The position numbers were made by a program, and so were the translations under genes. From the NCBI GenBank assembly GCA_024690635.1, contig JAILOW010000196.1, forward strand, positions 7,331-71,330: 64,000 nucleotides of DNA, in the 5' to 3' direction. Numbering within the stretch: the stretch's first letter is position 1; each line of letters begins with the position of its first letter. This DNA comes from Butyrivibrio sp. (GTDB taxonomy: Bacteria; Bacillota_A; Clostridia; Lachnospirales; Lachnospiraceae). A model generated the notes under the pieces. It was not told the DNA's origin and did not search any database. It saw nothing but the letters and a program-made list of their open reading frames with translations. Of the stretch, positions 33,142 through 43,092 are shown piece after piece.

Positions 33142-33999
33142 GCTTTCAGCTCCCGCAACGATCTCCGTGATCTCCTGCGTGATGCTGGCCTGACGGGCTC
33201 TGTTGTAGTACAGACTCAAGGTTTCGATCATCTCTTCCGCATTGTCTGTAGCTGCTTCCATAGCTGTTCTACGGGCTGCAAGCTCACTTGCGTAAGAAAT
33301 ATTGATACTTGAGTAAAGAATTCCCGCCAGATATTCCGGAACAATTGCATTGAACACTGTCTCTGAATTGGGCTCATACAAAATCAGTTCTCTTGCCTTT
33401 CCGTCAGAAGCATTTTCCTCGGTCCTAAGATCTGACAAAGGAAGAAGTGACGAGGCTGTTGGAACCTGAGAGAGCATGGATACAAAATTGGTGTAGCACA
33501 GGAAAATGTGTCCGAACTCTCCTTTTGAGTATGCGTCACAGATAAGCTTGGCAATCTGGAAACAATCTGAGACATTTACCTTGGCAACTTCTGCATATTC
33601 CTCTGTGAAAAGAGGTACATTGCGGTGTTTGAAGTGCTCAACGGATTTTTTACCGATGGGAAGCACCGTTACATCCGTTCTGCCCTTCATCTCCTGTTCC
33701 ATAAACTTGAAGAGGTTGGAGTTATATCCTCCCGCCAGTCCCCTGTCTCCGGCAATAACAACATAGAGCCATTTGTCATTGTCCGTGGACTTTGTATATG
33801 GAGATCCGAAATCGGAATTGCTGTTTGCAATATCCGTCAGTGTTTCAAGCATGGTTACCAGGTAGGGCTTGGATGCATCAGCTCTTTCCTTAGCTTTACG
33901 AAGCTTGGATGCAGCAACCAGCTGCATGGCTTTCGTAATCTGCATCGTGCTCTGAACGCTCTTGATCCGGAGTTTAACAGCTTTCATTGATCCGGCCAT
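33139..33999 (-). CDS. atpG: ATP synthase F1 gamma subunit
   Basis: A 286-residue central-stalk subunit that turns inside the alpha3-beta3 ring. The long N-terminal helix (MKAVKLRIKSVQSTMQITKAMQLVAASKLRKAKE) and C-terminal helix (ELAARRTAMEAATDNAEEMIETLSLYYNRARQASITQEITEIVAGAES) form the coiled-coil shaft. VIAGDRGLAGGYNSNLFK is the family signature. AAGGAGG precedes the ATG. It lies 21 bases after atpA. Confidence 0.97.
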   Translation of the reverse strand: MAGSMKAVKLRIKSVQSTMQITKAMQLVAASKLRKAKERADASKPYLVTMLETLTDIANSNSDFGSPYTKSTDNDKWLYVVIAGDRGLAGGYNSNLFKFMEQEMKGRTDVTVLPIGKKSVEHFKHRNVPLFTEEYAEVAKVNVSDCFQIAKLICDAYSKGEFGHIFLCYTNFVSMLSQVPTASSLLPLSDLRTEENASDGKARELILYEPNSETVFNAIVPEYLAGILYSSINISYASELAARRTAMEAATDNAEEMIETLSLYYNRARQASITQEITEIVAGAES

Positions 34000-34020
34000 T
34001 ATTATTCCTCCTTATTCCTG

Positions 34021-35541
34021 TTATTTGTTTTTAAGGAAATTCTCAGTGTAAGCGTCCAGTGCCTCTTTCAGCTTGGTCTCTGTTTCACCTTCAAGCTTTC
34101 CTGTCTCGCGGATGCCGTTCATGGCTGCGATTCCGGAAGGATTTGTATCAAGGAATTCATAAAGACCTGCCTCATACTTGGCAACGTCTGTTGCTTCAAC
34201 CTTAATAAGGATGTTATTTACAACGGCGTAAAGGATTGCAACCTGCTTTTCAACAGGAACGGGCTGGTTCTTGTCCTGCTTGAGCACTTCCACGATTCTT
34301 TCACCCTGTGCAAGACGAGCCTTGGTATCCTCGTCAAGGTCGGATCCGAACTGTGCGAAACTCTGCAGCTCACGGTACTGTGAGTAAACCAGCTTCAAGG
34401 TACCTGCAACCTTCTTCATAGCCTTGATCTGAGCGTTACCACCAACTCGGGATACGGATATACCGGGGTTGACCGCCGGCATGATTCCGGAGTGGAAGAG
34501 CTCTGTCTCAAGGAATATCTGACCGTCTGTAATGGAGATAACGTTGGTCGGGATGTATGCCGATACGTCACCCGCCTGAGTCTCAATGATGGGAAGGGCT
34601 GTAAGTGATCCTCCGCCGTTCTCATCAGAGAGCTTGGCTGCTCTCTCAAGAAGTCTTGAGTGGAGATAGAATACGTCACCGGGATAAGCTTCACGTCCCG
34701 GGGGTCTTCTGATCAGAAGGGAAAGTGCACGATAAGCTACGGCGTGCTTGGAAAGATCGTCGTAGATACAAAGAACGTGCTTACCCTTATTCATAAAGTA
34801 CTCACCCATTGCACAACCTGTGTAAGGTGAAATGTACTGCAAAGGACTGGGCTCTGATGCAGTAGCTGCAACTACGATTGTGTAGTCCATTGCCCCGCCT
34901 TTTTTAAGATCATCAACAAGCGCTGTAACTGTTGAGCGCTTCTGACCTATAGCCACATAGATACAGATAACGTCCTTGCCCTTCTGGTTAAGGATGGTAT
35001 CGATAGCAATTGTGGTCTTACCTGTCTGTCTGTCACCGATAATAAGCTCACGCTGTCCTCTTCCGATGGGGATCATGGAATCGATAGCCTTGATTCCTGT
35101 CTGCAAGGGCTCCTTAACGGGCTGTCTTGCAATGATTCCGGGAGCGGGAGACTCAACCGGTCTGTATTCTGATGTTTCGATGGGGCCCTGTCCGTCGATT
35201 GGCTGTCCAATAGCGTTAACAACACGGCCGATCATCTGCTCGCCTACAGGTACGGAAACAACTCGTCCTGTACGCTTAACGGTCTGTCCTTCGCTGATAC
35301 CAACATCCTCGCCGAACAAAACCGCGGATACTACTGTTTCCTCGAGGTTCTGAGCCATTCCGAATGTACCGTTCTCAAATTCCAGAAGCTCTCCGGACAT
35401 ACAGTTCAGAAGTCCGCTGACACGGGCAATACCGTCGCCGACTGTAAGAACAGTTCCTGTCTCATTCTGGATAATTGCATTCTGATAATTCTTTATCTGG
35501 CTTCGAATAACCTCGGATATTTTTTCTGGTTTTAGTTCCAT
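34021..35541 (-). CDS. atpA: ATP synthase F1 alpha subunit
   Basis: A 506-residue non-catalytic nucleotide-binding subunit. Walker A is [57 protein letters not shown] holds Walker B and the family signature, and the arginine finger region is [20 protein letters not shown]. The N-terminus ([12 protein letters not shown]) binds delta. The C-terminus matches the usual length. It lies between atpH and atpG with GGAGG before the ATG. Confidence 0.98.
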   Translation of the reverse strand: MELKPEKISEVIRSQIKNYQNAIIQNETGTVLTVGDGIARVSGLLNCMSGELLEFENGTFGMAQNLEETVVSAVLFGEDVGISEGQTVKRTGRVVSVPVGEQMIGRVVNAIGQPIDGQGPIETSEYRPVESPAPGIIARQPVKEPLQTGIKAIDSMIPIGRGQRELIIGDRQTGKTTIAIDTILNQKGKDVICIYVAIGQKRSTVTALVDDLKKGGAMDYTIVVAATASEPSPLQYISPYTGCAMGEYFMNKGKHVLCIYDDLSKHAVAYRALSLLIRRPPGREAYPGDVFYLHSRLLERAAKLSDENGGGSLTALPIIETQAGDVSAYIPTNVISITDGQIFLETELFHSGIMPAVNPGISVSRVGGNAQIKAMKKVAGTLKLVYSQYRELQSFAQFGSDLDEDTKARLAQGERIVEVLKQDKNQPVPVEKQVAILYAVVNNILIKVEATDVAKYEAGLYEFLDTNPSGIAAMNGIRETGKLEGETETKLKEALDAYTENFLKNK

Positions 35542-35566
35542 ATTTTCCTCCGACGTAAACTTGTTT

Positions 35567-36106
35567 TTAGATCACGACATCGTCGACTTTTCTGCGAAGC
35601 TCGGAAAGCCTTCCTTTGACCGATCCGTCAAAGAGCTGTCCCTCCAGATCCACTCTGACACCACCAAGGATGCCTGGATCTGTCTTCTGCACCAGCAGAA
35701 CCTTCTTACCGCTGATCTTTTCAAGCTTCTCTTTAAGAGCTGTAAGCTGTGAATCACTTAATGTCACCGCTGTGGTAACAAGCGCATCCGCTATATTGTG
35801 AGACTCATTATAAGATTTTCTGAATCTCTTATAACAAGCTGAGTACTCACGTAAAAGCCCTTTTTCAATGAGTATCTTGATAAAGTTCAGATGATAAGGA
35901 GTAAGGCCGTCTTTAAAGGCCTCGTCCACCAGTTGCAGTCTTTCGTTCTTGGGGACTGACGGCTCCGAGAGAAGGGTGATATAATCGGGGTTCTCGCTAA
36001 AGATTCCCTTCACGCCTTCCATTTCGCCCAGTATATCATCCGTAAGGTTCTCTTCCGCTGCCAGATCATATAGGCTCTGCCCATAAAGATCTCCAGCTTT
36101 ACTCAT
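35567..36106 (-). CDS. atpH: ATP synthase F1 delta subunit
   Basis: A 179-residue peripheral-stalk subunit that fixes F1 to subunit b. The N-terminal helical domain ([57 protein letters not shown]) and C-terminal [29 protein letters not shown] match the OSCP/delta family. It lies 25 bases before atpA and 55 bases after atpF. AAGGAG stands before the ATG. Confidence 0.95.
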   Translation of the reverse strand: MSKAGDLYGQSLYDLAAEENLTDDILGEMEGVKGIFSENPDYITLLSEPSVPKNERLQLVDEAFKDGLTPYHLNFIKILIEKGLLREYSACYKRFRKSYNESHNIADALVTTAVTLSDSQLTALKEKLEKISGKKVLLVQKTDPGILGGVRVDLEGQLFDGSVKGRLSELRRKVDDVVI

Positions 36107-36133
36107 AATAAAACTCCTTCGTCAATTGGTCAC

Positions 36134-36158
36134 GTCCTTGGCAGCAAGTGCCTCGGAC
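36134..36158. other. Hairpin between atpF and atpH
   Basis: GTCC-TT-GGCA, loop GCAAG, TGCC-TC-GGAC. Two stems with a symmetric internal loop, no T-run. It resembles hairpin B of the intercistronic elements in outline but lacks their conserved loop. Confidence 0.45.
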
Positions 36159-36161
36159 TGA

Positions 36162-36659
36162 TTATGCCCCTACCTGATTAATAAAATCATCGATAAGTTT
36201 TTTGTGATCGGACTCGTTGATCTCTTTTTCAACAACCTTGCCTGCAATATCCATTGCAAGTCCGCCGATCTCGTCCTTGGCCTCGTTGATAGCCTTCTTC
36301 TTTTCCTGCTCAATATCTGCAGCAGCTCTGGCTTTGATGCCTGCCACTTCTTCCTGTGCCTCACGCACAAGAGTATCTGCCTTGTTCTGGGCTTCCTTCT
36401 GAGCATCGGATACAATCTGAGCTGCCTCCGCATGTGCGTTGGTCAGACTTGTCTCATACTGTTCCTTGAGAGAATCAGCTTCATCTTTGGCCTCTCTGGC
36501 TTCTCTGATCTCTTTATCCGCAAGATTTCTTCTCTTTTCCAGGATGTCATTAATAGGTTTGAAAAGAAACTTCTTAATGAGATAAACCTGTATAAAAAGG
36601 TTGATGATCTGGATGATAAAGGTCCAGGGAACCAGTGTTACCAGCTCCTGATGTCCCAT
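36162..36659 (-). CDS. atpF: ATP synthase F0 subunit b
   Basis: A 165-residue stalk subunit. One membrane helix (about 10-28, LVPWTFIIQIINLFIQVYLIKKFLF) is followed by a long charged coiled coil (KPINDILEKRRNLADKEIREAREAKDEADSLKEQYET) that forms the stator. The hydrophobic-to-charged switch and the length are normal for the family. AAAGGAG precedes the ATG. It lies 27 bases after atpE. Confidence 0.95.
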   Translation of the reverse strand: MGHQELVTLVPWTFIIQIINLFIQVYLIKKFLFKPINDILEKRRNLADKEIREAREAKDEADSLKEQYETSLTNAHAEAAQIVSDAQKEAQNKADTLVREAQEEVAGIKARAAADIEQEKKKAINEAKDEIGGLAMDIAGKVVEKEINESDHKKLIDDFINQVGA

Positions 36660-36686
36660 AAATAATCTCCTTTATACTTTGCCGGA

Positions 36687-36998
<312 letters not shown>

Positions 36999-37024
36999 TT
37001 ATTTTTCCGATATAAGATTTTGTT

Positions 37025-37795
37025 TTAGTCTGTTTCCGCCGCATTGGCAATGTACATGACGGTGAGCATACAGAAAATGAATGCCTGCATACATCCTGAG
37101 AACCAGTCAAAGTACACACCTGTTACTGCAGGAATACCTATCCCGAGGATAGGGATGTTTGATAAGAATTTTCCTACCGCACCGGGGATAAGTCCAAATA
37201 TGGCTGCTGATGCCAACCCCAATGCCCAATAGATAAGTCCGTCGATAACTACTCCGGAAAGAATGTTACCAAAGTGACGGCAAGCCATGCTGACCGGTGT
37301 TGCCAGCTCTGACAAGATATTGAAAGGTGTCATAACCGCAATAGGTGTGGTGAATCCTTTCAGATAACCGCCAAATCCATTGGTTTTGATCTTGGTAGAC
37401 GTGATCATGATGAAAACGACTACCGCCCAGGCTGCTTCTGTTGACAGATCTGCTGTCGGGCTCCTGAGTCCCACAAGGCTGATCAGATTGGATACAACGC
37501 TTGTAGCGAAAAGAGCCGACACAAAAGGTATCAGTTTGTCAAACTTGGTGCCTCCTGTGTTGTTGCGGACAAAATTGTTGCCCGTCTCAACCAGCATTTC
37601 TGCAAAAGCCTGTCTTTTGGAGATATTCTCGACCTTGAGATCCCTTGTAAGGAAAATGCAAAGTCCGGTGATTATGATCATTACTATCCAGCTGACAACC
37701 AGTGTCTCTGTGATATTAAGATCTCCCAGAATGGGGATTCCGGTCTTTATGGTCGCGTATATCTGCGCATAATCGACTTCGAAGCTTTTACTCAT
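37025..37795 (-). CDS. atpB: ATP synthase F0 subunit a
   Basis: A 256-residue integral subunit with five or six predicted helices that forms the ion half-channels beside the c-ring. The essential arginine lies in ELATPVSMACRHFGNILSGVVI, preceded by KGFTTPIAVMTPFNILSE. The C-terminal helix ends with FDWFSGCMQAFIFCMLTVMYIANA. The ribosome binding site AAGGAGG overlaps the atpI stop codon but is rather far (14 bases) from the ATG. A nearer GAAGG may serve instead. Confidence 0.96.
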   Translation of the reverse strand: MSKSFEVDYAQIYATIKTGIPILGDLNITETLVVSWIVMIIITGLCIFLTRDLKVENISKRQAFAEMLVETGNNFVRNNTGGTKFDKLIPFVSALFATSVVSNLISLVGLRSPTADLSTEAAWAVVVFIMITSTKIKTNGFGGYLKGFTTPIAVMTPFNILSELATPVSMACRHFGNILSGVVIDGLIYWALGLASAAIFGLIPGAVGKFLSNIPILGIGIPAVTGVYFDWFSGCMQAFIFCMLTVMYIANAAETD

Positions 37796-37805
37796 GCTTT
37801 CGCCT

Positions 37806-38216
37806 TCAACCTCCTTTCCCCGCAGAAAAGATCCCGCGTAGTTTTATAAATAAACTGGGAATGAATAACGGAACTATGCCCGTTACCAGGTTAAATACCG
37901 GAACGACTATCGCCAGTATAACCCACAAGAGCTGAAGAAGCGTTCTGTACCTGTAGCTTACGCCCATGGTACTTCTTGCCTTCTGCTCATCTTCTGTTGC
38001 TGCTACCTTTTGCACGGTTATTGCCATCCAGAAGAAATTGCCCACGGCTACTATAAATCCGCCTATTCCTCCAAGAATGACTTTATAATCAAATGGTGCC
38101 CAGCCAGGAACAACCATGTGCAAAACAAAAAATACAAGATACATGATCAGCACTCCGACACCTGTTCCGAGCGCGATCTTCCCCGTTTCCGTCTTTACCG
38201 CCGGCTGAATTTTCAT
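37806..38216 (-). CDS. atpI: ATP synthase assembly protein AtpI
   Basis: A 136-residue membrane protein with four predicted helices (about 16-36, 44-66, 90-109, 111-128), the layout of AtpI, which helps assemble the c-ring in several bacteria. MAITVQKVAATEDEQKARSTMGVSYRYRTLLQLLWVILAI is its cytoplasmic loop and third helix. It directly precedes atpB, ten bases away, with GGGGAG before the ATG. The family is poorly conserved, so the name rests mainly on topology and position. Confidence 0.82.
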   Translation of the reverse strand: MKIQPAVKTETGKIALGTGVGVLIMYLVFFVLHMVVPGWAPFDYKVILGGIGGFIVAVGNFFWMAITVQKVAATEDEQKARSTMGVSYRYRTLLQLLWVILAIVVPVFNLVTGIVPLFIPSLFIKLRGIFSAGKGG

Positions 38217-38240
38217 ACCAAGTTTCTCCCCGAAAGTGAT

Positions 38241-38504
38241 TTACATGTGTTTGTTGAAATAAACCTCATTCGGGCCTTTCTTTATTTTCTTTTTCTCTTC
38301 CCTGTGAACAACTGACAGATAAACCTTGTAGGCCGTTGTCATCGAAGCTCCGAGCCCAAGTATAAAGCCCGGTATATATACCCACGCCCCCAACGAGAGT
38401 TTGGTGACAAGCAGGTAACAGACGAAAAGGCACATAAGAAGCGGCATCAGAAGCGACAGTCCAAGCTGACCCACCATTGCAAACTGTCCGATAAGTTTAG
38501 ACAT
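38241..38504 (-). CDS. AtpZ/AtpI-like small membrane protein
   Basis: An 87-residue protein with two predicted helices (FAMVGQLGLSLLMPLLMCLFVCYLLV and GAWVYIPGFILGLGASMTTAYKVYLSVV) and a basic tail. This fits the AtpZ family (F0F1-ATPase accessory protein), which in some bacteria aids Mg2+ or Ca2+ movement. It heads the ATP synthase operon. The start at 38504 (MSKLIGQF) is preferred because GGAAG lies eight bases upstream. An in-frame ATG five codons earlier is possible. The frame stays open further upstream through the promoter, which is not translated. Confidence 0.75.
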   Translation of the reverse strand: MSKLIGQFAMVGQLGLSLLMPLLMCLFVCYLLVTKLSLGAWVYIPGFILGLGASMTTAYKVYLSVVHREEKKKIKKGPNEVYFNKHM

Positions 38505-38589
38505 CTGTCTTACTTCCATTCCGGTCTTTTTGCGCTCCTTTCTCCCATAATCTGCATATTTGCGCATACTAATAGAGTATAACACTATA

Positions 38590-38618
38590 ATAATACACTT
38601 TTTATGCCCTTTTCTCAA
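38590..38618 (-). promoter_or_regulatory. Promoter of the ATP synthase operon
   Basis: On the minus strand TTGAGA (38618-38613) and TATTAT (38595-38590) are spaced by 17 bases. Transcription would begin near 38583, about 80 bases before the first gene. Confidence 0.7.
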
Positions 38619-38664
38619 TAATAGTTAGACAATTGCACCCCTTTTGCAGCAAAAAACAAAAAAA

Positions 38665-38705
38665 GCCGAAGGTCACTTCCCATGCGGGCTAAGGTGACCT
38701 TCGGC
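38665..38705 (-). terminator. Terminator after the LppM-like lipoprotein gene
   Basis: A perfect 12-bp stem GCCGAAGGTCAC/GTGACCTTCGGC around a 17-base loop, followed on the minus strand by seven T residues. It ends the aspS-to-lipoprotein transcription unit. Confidence 0.9.
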
Positions 38706-38720
38706 CTATTTCTTTATAAA

Positions 38721-39620
38721 TTATTTATCAAAATTTCGGTTATTGTTCTCCAGTTCGGGCTGATACCCTGTTCCGGACTGCTGATAACCTGCATTTGCCT
38801 GAGGATTGTACCCCTGAGGCTGGTAACCCTGCCCCGGCTGATTGTACTGTCCGGGATTAAAGCCCTGAGGCGCGCCTCCCATGTTCTGGGTGTAGTACAT
38901 AGCGTTCTGCATCTGGGCTGCTCTCTTCTTTTTATTGGAAGAAGCTGCAAGCACGATTATTACAATGATCAGCGCTATCAGAAGTGTAAGCACGATTCCT
39001 GCTATAAGAAGAGCCTTCCAGGGTATTAGGCTCTTAATCGAAAACTCGAGATGGATCTTATTGTCAGGACCAAGATTCAAAAGGTCCCATTCAAGAGTCT
39101 TGCCGTCATCTGATATCTTGGTTGCATTGCTGGAGATAGGCTCAACAGGAAGCTTTACCGTAAGGGTCATATATCCGCCTGTCATGGCGAAATAGCCCTT
39201 GTATGCTGACATCTGTGCCATGTCATCCTCGTCAAACACCTTCCAGTCAAGGACATATTTGGATCCCTCTCTTGTAAAAGAGATGTCATCTGAGCCAATG
39301 CCTGACGAAAAGCTGTTTTCCGTGCTCTCCATGGAAGTTGTAAGCTCCTCGGGAGATATGTCTTTTCTTGTAGCCGTAAATCCGACGAAGCCGTCCTGTG
39401 AATACTCTTCCACGGTCCAGCCCTGCTCTTCCAGATTTTTCATCTCATCGGAAGATACCAGGTCTTCCATTCCGTAATCAGCCATGGATACGGCCGCCAA
39501 AAGCATTGTGACGTCAAGATTTCCGTTCTTTTTAACCTCTACGGTAGTATTAAATCTCACACATCCCGTGAGGCATATTATGCAGATAAGGGAAAACATC
39601 AATGCTTTTAATTTCTTCAT
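38721..39620 (-). CDS. LppM-like lipoprotein with a membrane anchor and Gln-rich tail
   Basis: A 299-residue envelope protein. A lipoprotein signal ends at ICLTGC. Residues about 22-200 are a beta-rich extracytoplasmic domain (FNTTVEVKKNGNLDVTMLL, FTATRKDISPEELTTSM) resembling the LppM-like family. A membrane helix at about 205-230 (LLIAGIVLTLLIALIIVIIVLAA) is followed by KKKR and a low-complexity Gln/Gly/Pro/Asn/Tyr tail that would be cytoplasmic. The start at 39620 has AAGGAG seven bases upstream. An ATG two codons earlier is too close to it. The function is unknown. Confidence 0.75.
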   Translation of the reverse strand: MKKLKALMFSLICIICLTGCVRFNTTVEVKKNGNLDVTMLLAAVSMADYGMEDLVSSDEMKNLEEQGWTVEEYSQDGFVGFTATRKDISPEELTTSMESTENSFSSGIGSDDISFTREGSKYVLDWKVFDEDDMAQMSAYKGYFAMTGGYMTLTVKLPVEPISSNATKISDDGKTLEWDLLNLGPDNKIHLEFSIKSLIPWKALLIAGIVLTLLIALIIVIIVLAASSNKKKRAAQMQNAMYYTQNMGGAPQGFNPGQYNQPGQGYQPQGYNPQANAGYQQSGTGYQPELENNNRNFDK

Positions 39621-39655
39621 ACACATTCTCCTTAGGTAGTCTTTTTTTGATTATA

Positions 39656-41224
39656 TCATGAATGAATGTAAACCTTGTAAGCGCCAAAATCCGTCTCCTC
39701 AAATCCAAGATCCAGAAGCGCCTTTCTCTCTTCCTCTTCAGGCAGGTAAAAGATATAGTTGCAGGCACTGTCATAGGGCTCGGGCGCCCAGAAGCTATAT
39801 TTTACGCCGTCTCCGTTGTTTCCAAGGCTGTTATGGTCATATTCATAGGGCGAGATCTCTCTGCTCCAGAGATAGTAAATAAATGCCTCATTGGCTCCGC
39901 CCACGTAGGTAAGCCTTCCTGTTATCTCAGAGGGCTGACTTTCCAGAAAATCATAGGCATTTGTGGGATCCTCGGCAAAGAGTCTCTGGGGATAGATATC
40001 ATCCTCATATTCGGTAAAGTAGTACTTAATAAAGAAAATGGAGCTAACGAGATATGCCGCAGAAAGAAGTATCCCGGCTGCGGTCCATACACGGGTCTTT
40101 TTGCCCCATGAAATAAGCGCATCTATGGAAGTCACTATAAGAAACGAAAGGCCGAAAAAGGCACTGTTTATCCTATAGGTGGTAACTCCCTGTATGAAAA
40201 GGCCAAGAAGCAGCACCGTAAATGCATAAATGAGAATAGCCCCCTCGAAGCGGAATTTCTTTTGCGGAATGTCCTTTATAATACGGACTGCATTTATCAC
40301 GGCTCCCACAATGAGCACAGGGATCGAGAACATGTACAGAGCGCCAAACTGCGGGAAGGAATCAAAATCCGTATTGTCAGCTCTGAACAGACTGTCGAAG
40401 GTCCAGTGAAGATTGGGCTTTACCTGATCAAATACAATGTCATCCAGCCTGTACTGCAGGATCACGGGAATGGTTATGGGCCCAAAGTGCATACTGGGAA
40501 GGCCGTAAATATTTACCACCTGCACAAGGGCAAGGGGAAGGGCCAGTACAGCTGCGGGTATAGCAAAAGCGATAACGGATTTAAGGGCTATCTTCTTTTT
40601 GGTAATTATCATATAGATAAACAAAAAGATATAAAACAGCGGAAGGATAATGTTGCTAAGGGCATAGGAATACATGGTTATCCCCGTAAGGAGTCCCAGA
40701 AGGATAAAGATCTTTATCTTCCCATAATTTTCCTCGCGAAGGCAATATTCTATGAGATTTAGCATCATAACGCTGAGTCCCAGCATCAGATTGCAGTCAA
40801 GTCCGATCCTTGAAGCCTGGGTAAAATAGGGAACTGTAAGAAATATAAACAGATATAATAATGATGCCCTTTTGCCGGAGATGATCTTTACCAGCCTGCA
40901 TCCGAAGATGGCAGTGAGCATGGAAAAGATAACCGACGGGAGCCTTACCGCAACGGCATTTATGCCGCCCAAAAGTATAAAGGGCACGTCCAGATAACAA
41001 TAGAGGACACTCTGTCCTCCACCGTAATTGCTAAGATATACAGGAAAAGAATTGAGGTACCTGTCCACACCGAAGTGGCCGATGCACCAGGAGTCATACG
41101 CCATGCCGATCTCATCAACATGCAGACCCCTGGGCACTTCCCCGAGCCTGAACAGTCTCAGGAAAAGTGCCGCAAAAAGCATCACCGCTACTGCAACATA
41201 GTACCTCTTTTCTTCTTTATTCAT
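39656..41224 (-). CDS. GT39-like polytopic membrane glycosyltransferase
   Basis: A 522-residue protein with about 11 predicted helices. The first extracellular loop RLGEVPRGLHVDEIGMAYDSWCI contains the acidic motif of ArnT/PMT-like GT-C enzymes, which use polyprenyl-phosphate sugars on the outer face of the membrane. A soluble C-terminal segment of about 110 residues follows. The ATG overlaps the end of aspS by eight bases (ATGAATAA), indicating coupled translation. An in-frame upstream start lies inside aspS. The sugar and the acceptor (wall polymer, lipid or protein) cannot be inferred. Confidence 0.8.
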   Translation of the reverse strand: MNKEEKRYYVAVAVMLFAALFLRLFRLGEVPRGLHVDEIGMAYDSWCIGHFGVDRYLNSFPVYLSNYGGGQSVLYCYLDVPFILLGGINAVAVRLPSVIFSMLTAIFGCRLVKIISGKRASLLYLFIFLTVPYFTQASRIGLDCNLMLGLSVMMLNLIEYCLREENYGKIKIFILLGLLTGITMYSYALSNIILPLFYIFLFIYMIITKKKIALKSVIAFAIPAAVLALPLALVQVVNIYGLPSMHFGPITIPVILQYRLDDIVFDQVKPNLHWTFDSLFRADNTDFDSFPQFGALYMFSIPVLIVGAVINAVRIIKDIPQKKFRFEGAILIYAFTVLLLGLFIQGVTTYRINSAFFGLSFLIVTSIDALISWGKKTRVWTAAGILLSAAYLVSSIFFIKYYFTEYEDDIYPQRLFAEDPTNAYDFLESQPSEITGRLTYVGGANEAFIYYLWSREISPYEYDHNSLGNNGDGVKYSFWAPEPYDSACNYIFYLPEEEERKALLDLGFEETDFGAYKVYIHS

Positions 41225-43001
41225 CCTCTTTTTCCGTAACCTTAATATGGAGTTCTTCAAGCTGTCTGTCCGTAACGAATCCGGGAGCACCCATCATTAC
41301 GTCCTGTGCGTTCTTGTTCATAGGGAAAGGAATAACCTCTCTGATGGCATCCTCGCCTGCAAGAAGCATTACCATTCTGTCCACACCGGGTGCGATACCT
41401 GCGTGAGGCGGAGCACCATAGCAGAATGCGTTGTACATGGCAGGGAACTTGGACTTAACGTCGTCCTCTCCAAGTCTTACCATTTCAAATGCCTTTATCA
41501 TGATCTCAGGATCGTGGTTTCTGACAGCTCCCGATGAAAGCTCTACGCCGTTGCAGACAAGGTCGTACTGGTCTGCTGTGATAGAAAGAGGATCGATCTC
41601 GCCTCTTTCTGCCTTGAGAAGTGTCTCAAGACCGCCTGAAGGCATTGAGAAAGGATTGTGGCAGAACTCAAGCTCGCCTGACTCCTCACCGATCTCGTAC
41701 ATAGGGAAATCAACGATCCAGCAGAATGCGTACTGCTCTTTGTCCATGTGACCGGGAACTGCTGCTCCGAAGGTCTTAACGATAACACCGGCAGTCTTCT
41801 GTGCTGCAAGGAGCTTGCCTGCAGAAAGAACAACCAGATCTCCTGACTTAAGTGAAAGAGCTGAAACAACCGCATCCTTGATGGGAGCTACAAATTTGGA
41901 GATTCCTCCTACAAGCTCGCCGTTTTCATCCATTCTGAACCAGAATGCCTTGTTTCCTGACTGAACCTCTACATCACCGATGGTCTTGTCGATAAACTTA
42001 CGGCTCTCCTTGAAGTCAGATACAACCACTGCCTTGATCCTTGCGTCAGCCTCATCGAAAGGACCGAATCCGCAACCCTTGAGGGTCTCGGTAACATCCT
42101 GAACAGTAAGGTCGATTCTGAGATCGGGCTTGTCTGAGCCGTATTTCTCCATTGCCTCAAGGAAAGGAATCCTCATGAAAGGAGCACTTGATGCTCTGTT
42201 ATATTTTCCGTATTTTGCAAAGATAGGAGGAAGAACATCCTCAAGGACTGCAAATACGTCCTCCTGTGATGCGAAAGCCATCTCCATATCAAGCTGATAG
42301 AACTCTCCGGGGCTTCTGTCTCCTCTTGCATCCTCATCACGGAAGCAGGGCGCGATCTGGAAGTAACGGTCAAAGCCTGCTGTCATAAGGAGCTGCTTGA
42401 ACTGCTGAGGTGCCTGGGGAAGAGCATAGAACTTGCCGGGATGTTTTCTGGCAGGTACAAGGTAGTCTCTTGCGCCCTCAGGTGAAGATGCTGTAAGAAT
42501 AGGAGTAGTGATCTCCAAAAATCCGTGCTCTGTCATAGCCTGACGAAGAGCTGCAACAACGTTGCATCTAAGAACGATGTTGTTTTTAACTTCAGGATTT
42601 CTAAGATCAAGATAACGATATTTAAGACGTGCGGTCTCGTCAGCCTCTCTTGAGTGATTGATCTCAAAAGGAAGCTCATTGTAACGGCAACGACCAAGAA
42701 CCTCGATAGACTCGGGAACAACCTCGATATCACCTGTTTCCTGCTTGGGGTTCTTGGAGCTGCGCTCCCTGACAACACCCTTTACAGATATGGTTGATTC
42801 CTTGGTTATAGCCTTGGCAGTCTTGACCATCTCCTCTGTCTCAAGGACGATCTGTGTGGTTCCGTAGAAGTCTCTCAGGACAACGAATCCAAGTCCCGAT
42901 CCAACCTCTCTCATATTTTCAAGCCAGCCTACAAGTGTCACGCTCTCGCCTGCGTTTGACAGACGAAGTTCACCGCAAGTATGTGTACGTGATTGCATCA
43001 T
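41217..43001 (-). CDS. aspS: Aspartyl-tRNA synthetase
   Basis: A 594-residue bacterial-type class II synthetase that charges tRNA-Asp. The N-terminal OB fold (RTHTCGELRLSNAGESVTLVGW) binds the anticodon. Motif 2 is FDRYFQIAPCFRDEDARGDRSPGEFYQLDMEMAF, the inserted GAD domain lies at about 290-420, and motif 3 is APHAGIAPGVDRMVMLLAG. Two adjacent ATG codons (43001 and 42998) could start it. GGAGT stands 11 bases before the first. It follows the mgtE terminator and is coupled to the GT39-like gene. Confidence 0.98.
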   Translation of the reverse strand: MMQSRTHTCGELRLSNAGESVTLVGWLENMREVGSGLGFVVLRDFYGTTQIVLETEEMVKTAKAITKESTISVKGVVRERSSKNPKQETGDIEVVPESIEVLGRCRYNELPFEINHSREADETARLKYRYLDLRNPEVKNNIVLRCNVVAALRQAMTEHGFLEITTPILTASSPEGARDYLVPARKHPGKFYALPQAPQQFKQLLMTAGFDRYFQIAPCFRDEDARGDRSPGEFYQLDMEMAFASQEDVFAVLEDVLPPIFAKYGKYNRASSAPFMRIPFLEAMEKYGSDKPDLRIDLTVQDVTETLKGCGFGPFDEADARIKAVVVSDFKESRKFIDKTIGDVEVQSGNKAFWFRMDENGELVGGISKFVAPIKDAVVSALSLKSGDLVVLSAGKLLAAQKTAGVIVKTFGAAVPGHMDKEQYAFCWIVDFPMYEIGEESGELEFCHNPFSMPSGGLETLLKAERGEIDPLSITADQYDLVCNGVELSSGAVRNHDPEIMIKAFEMVRLGEDDVKSKFPAMYNAFCYGAPPHAGIAPGVDRMVMLLAGEDAIREVIPFPMNKNAQDVMMGAPGFVTDRQLEELHIKVTEKEDE

Positions 43002-43047
43002 AATAAGTACTACTCCGTTTCTAATTAAAAATAGGTCAAAAAATTAT

Positions 43048-43076
43048 GCGTGGCATTAATTTATCCAATGCCACGC
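43048..43076 (-). terminator. Terminator of mgtE
   Basis: GCGTGGCAT/ATGCCACGC, a nine-base stem, followed on the minus strand by ATAATTTTTT. It separates mgtE from aspS. Confidence 0.85.
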
Positions 43077-43092
43077 AAATCATTTTAGAACA

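Noticed and set aside
43002..43092. Magnesium riboswitch near mgtE
   Set aside because: The structured spacer is downstream of mgtE and is a plain terminator. Upstream of mgtE there are only 24 bases.
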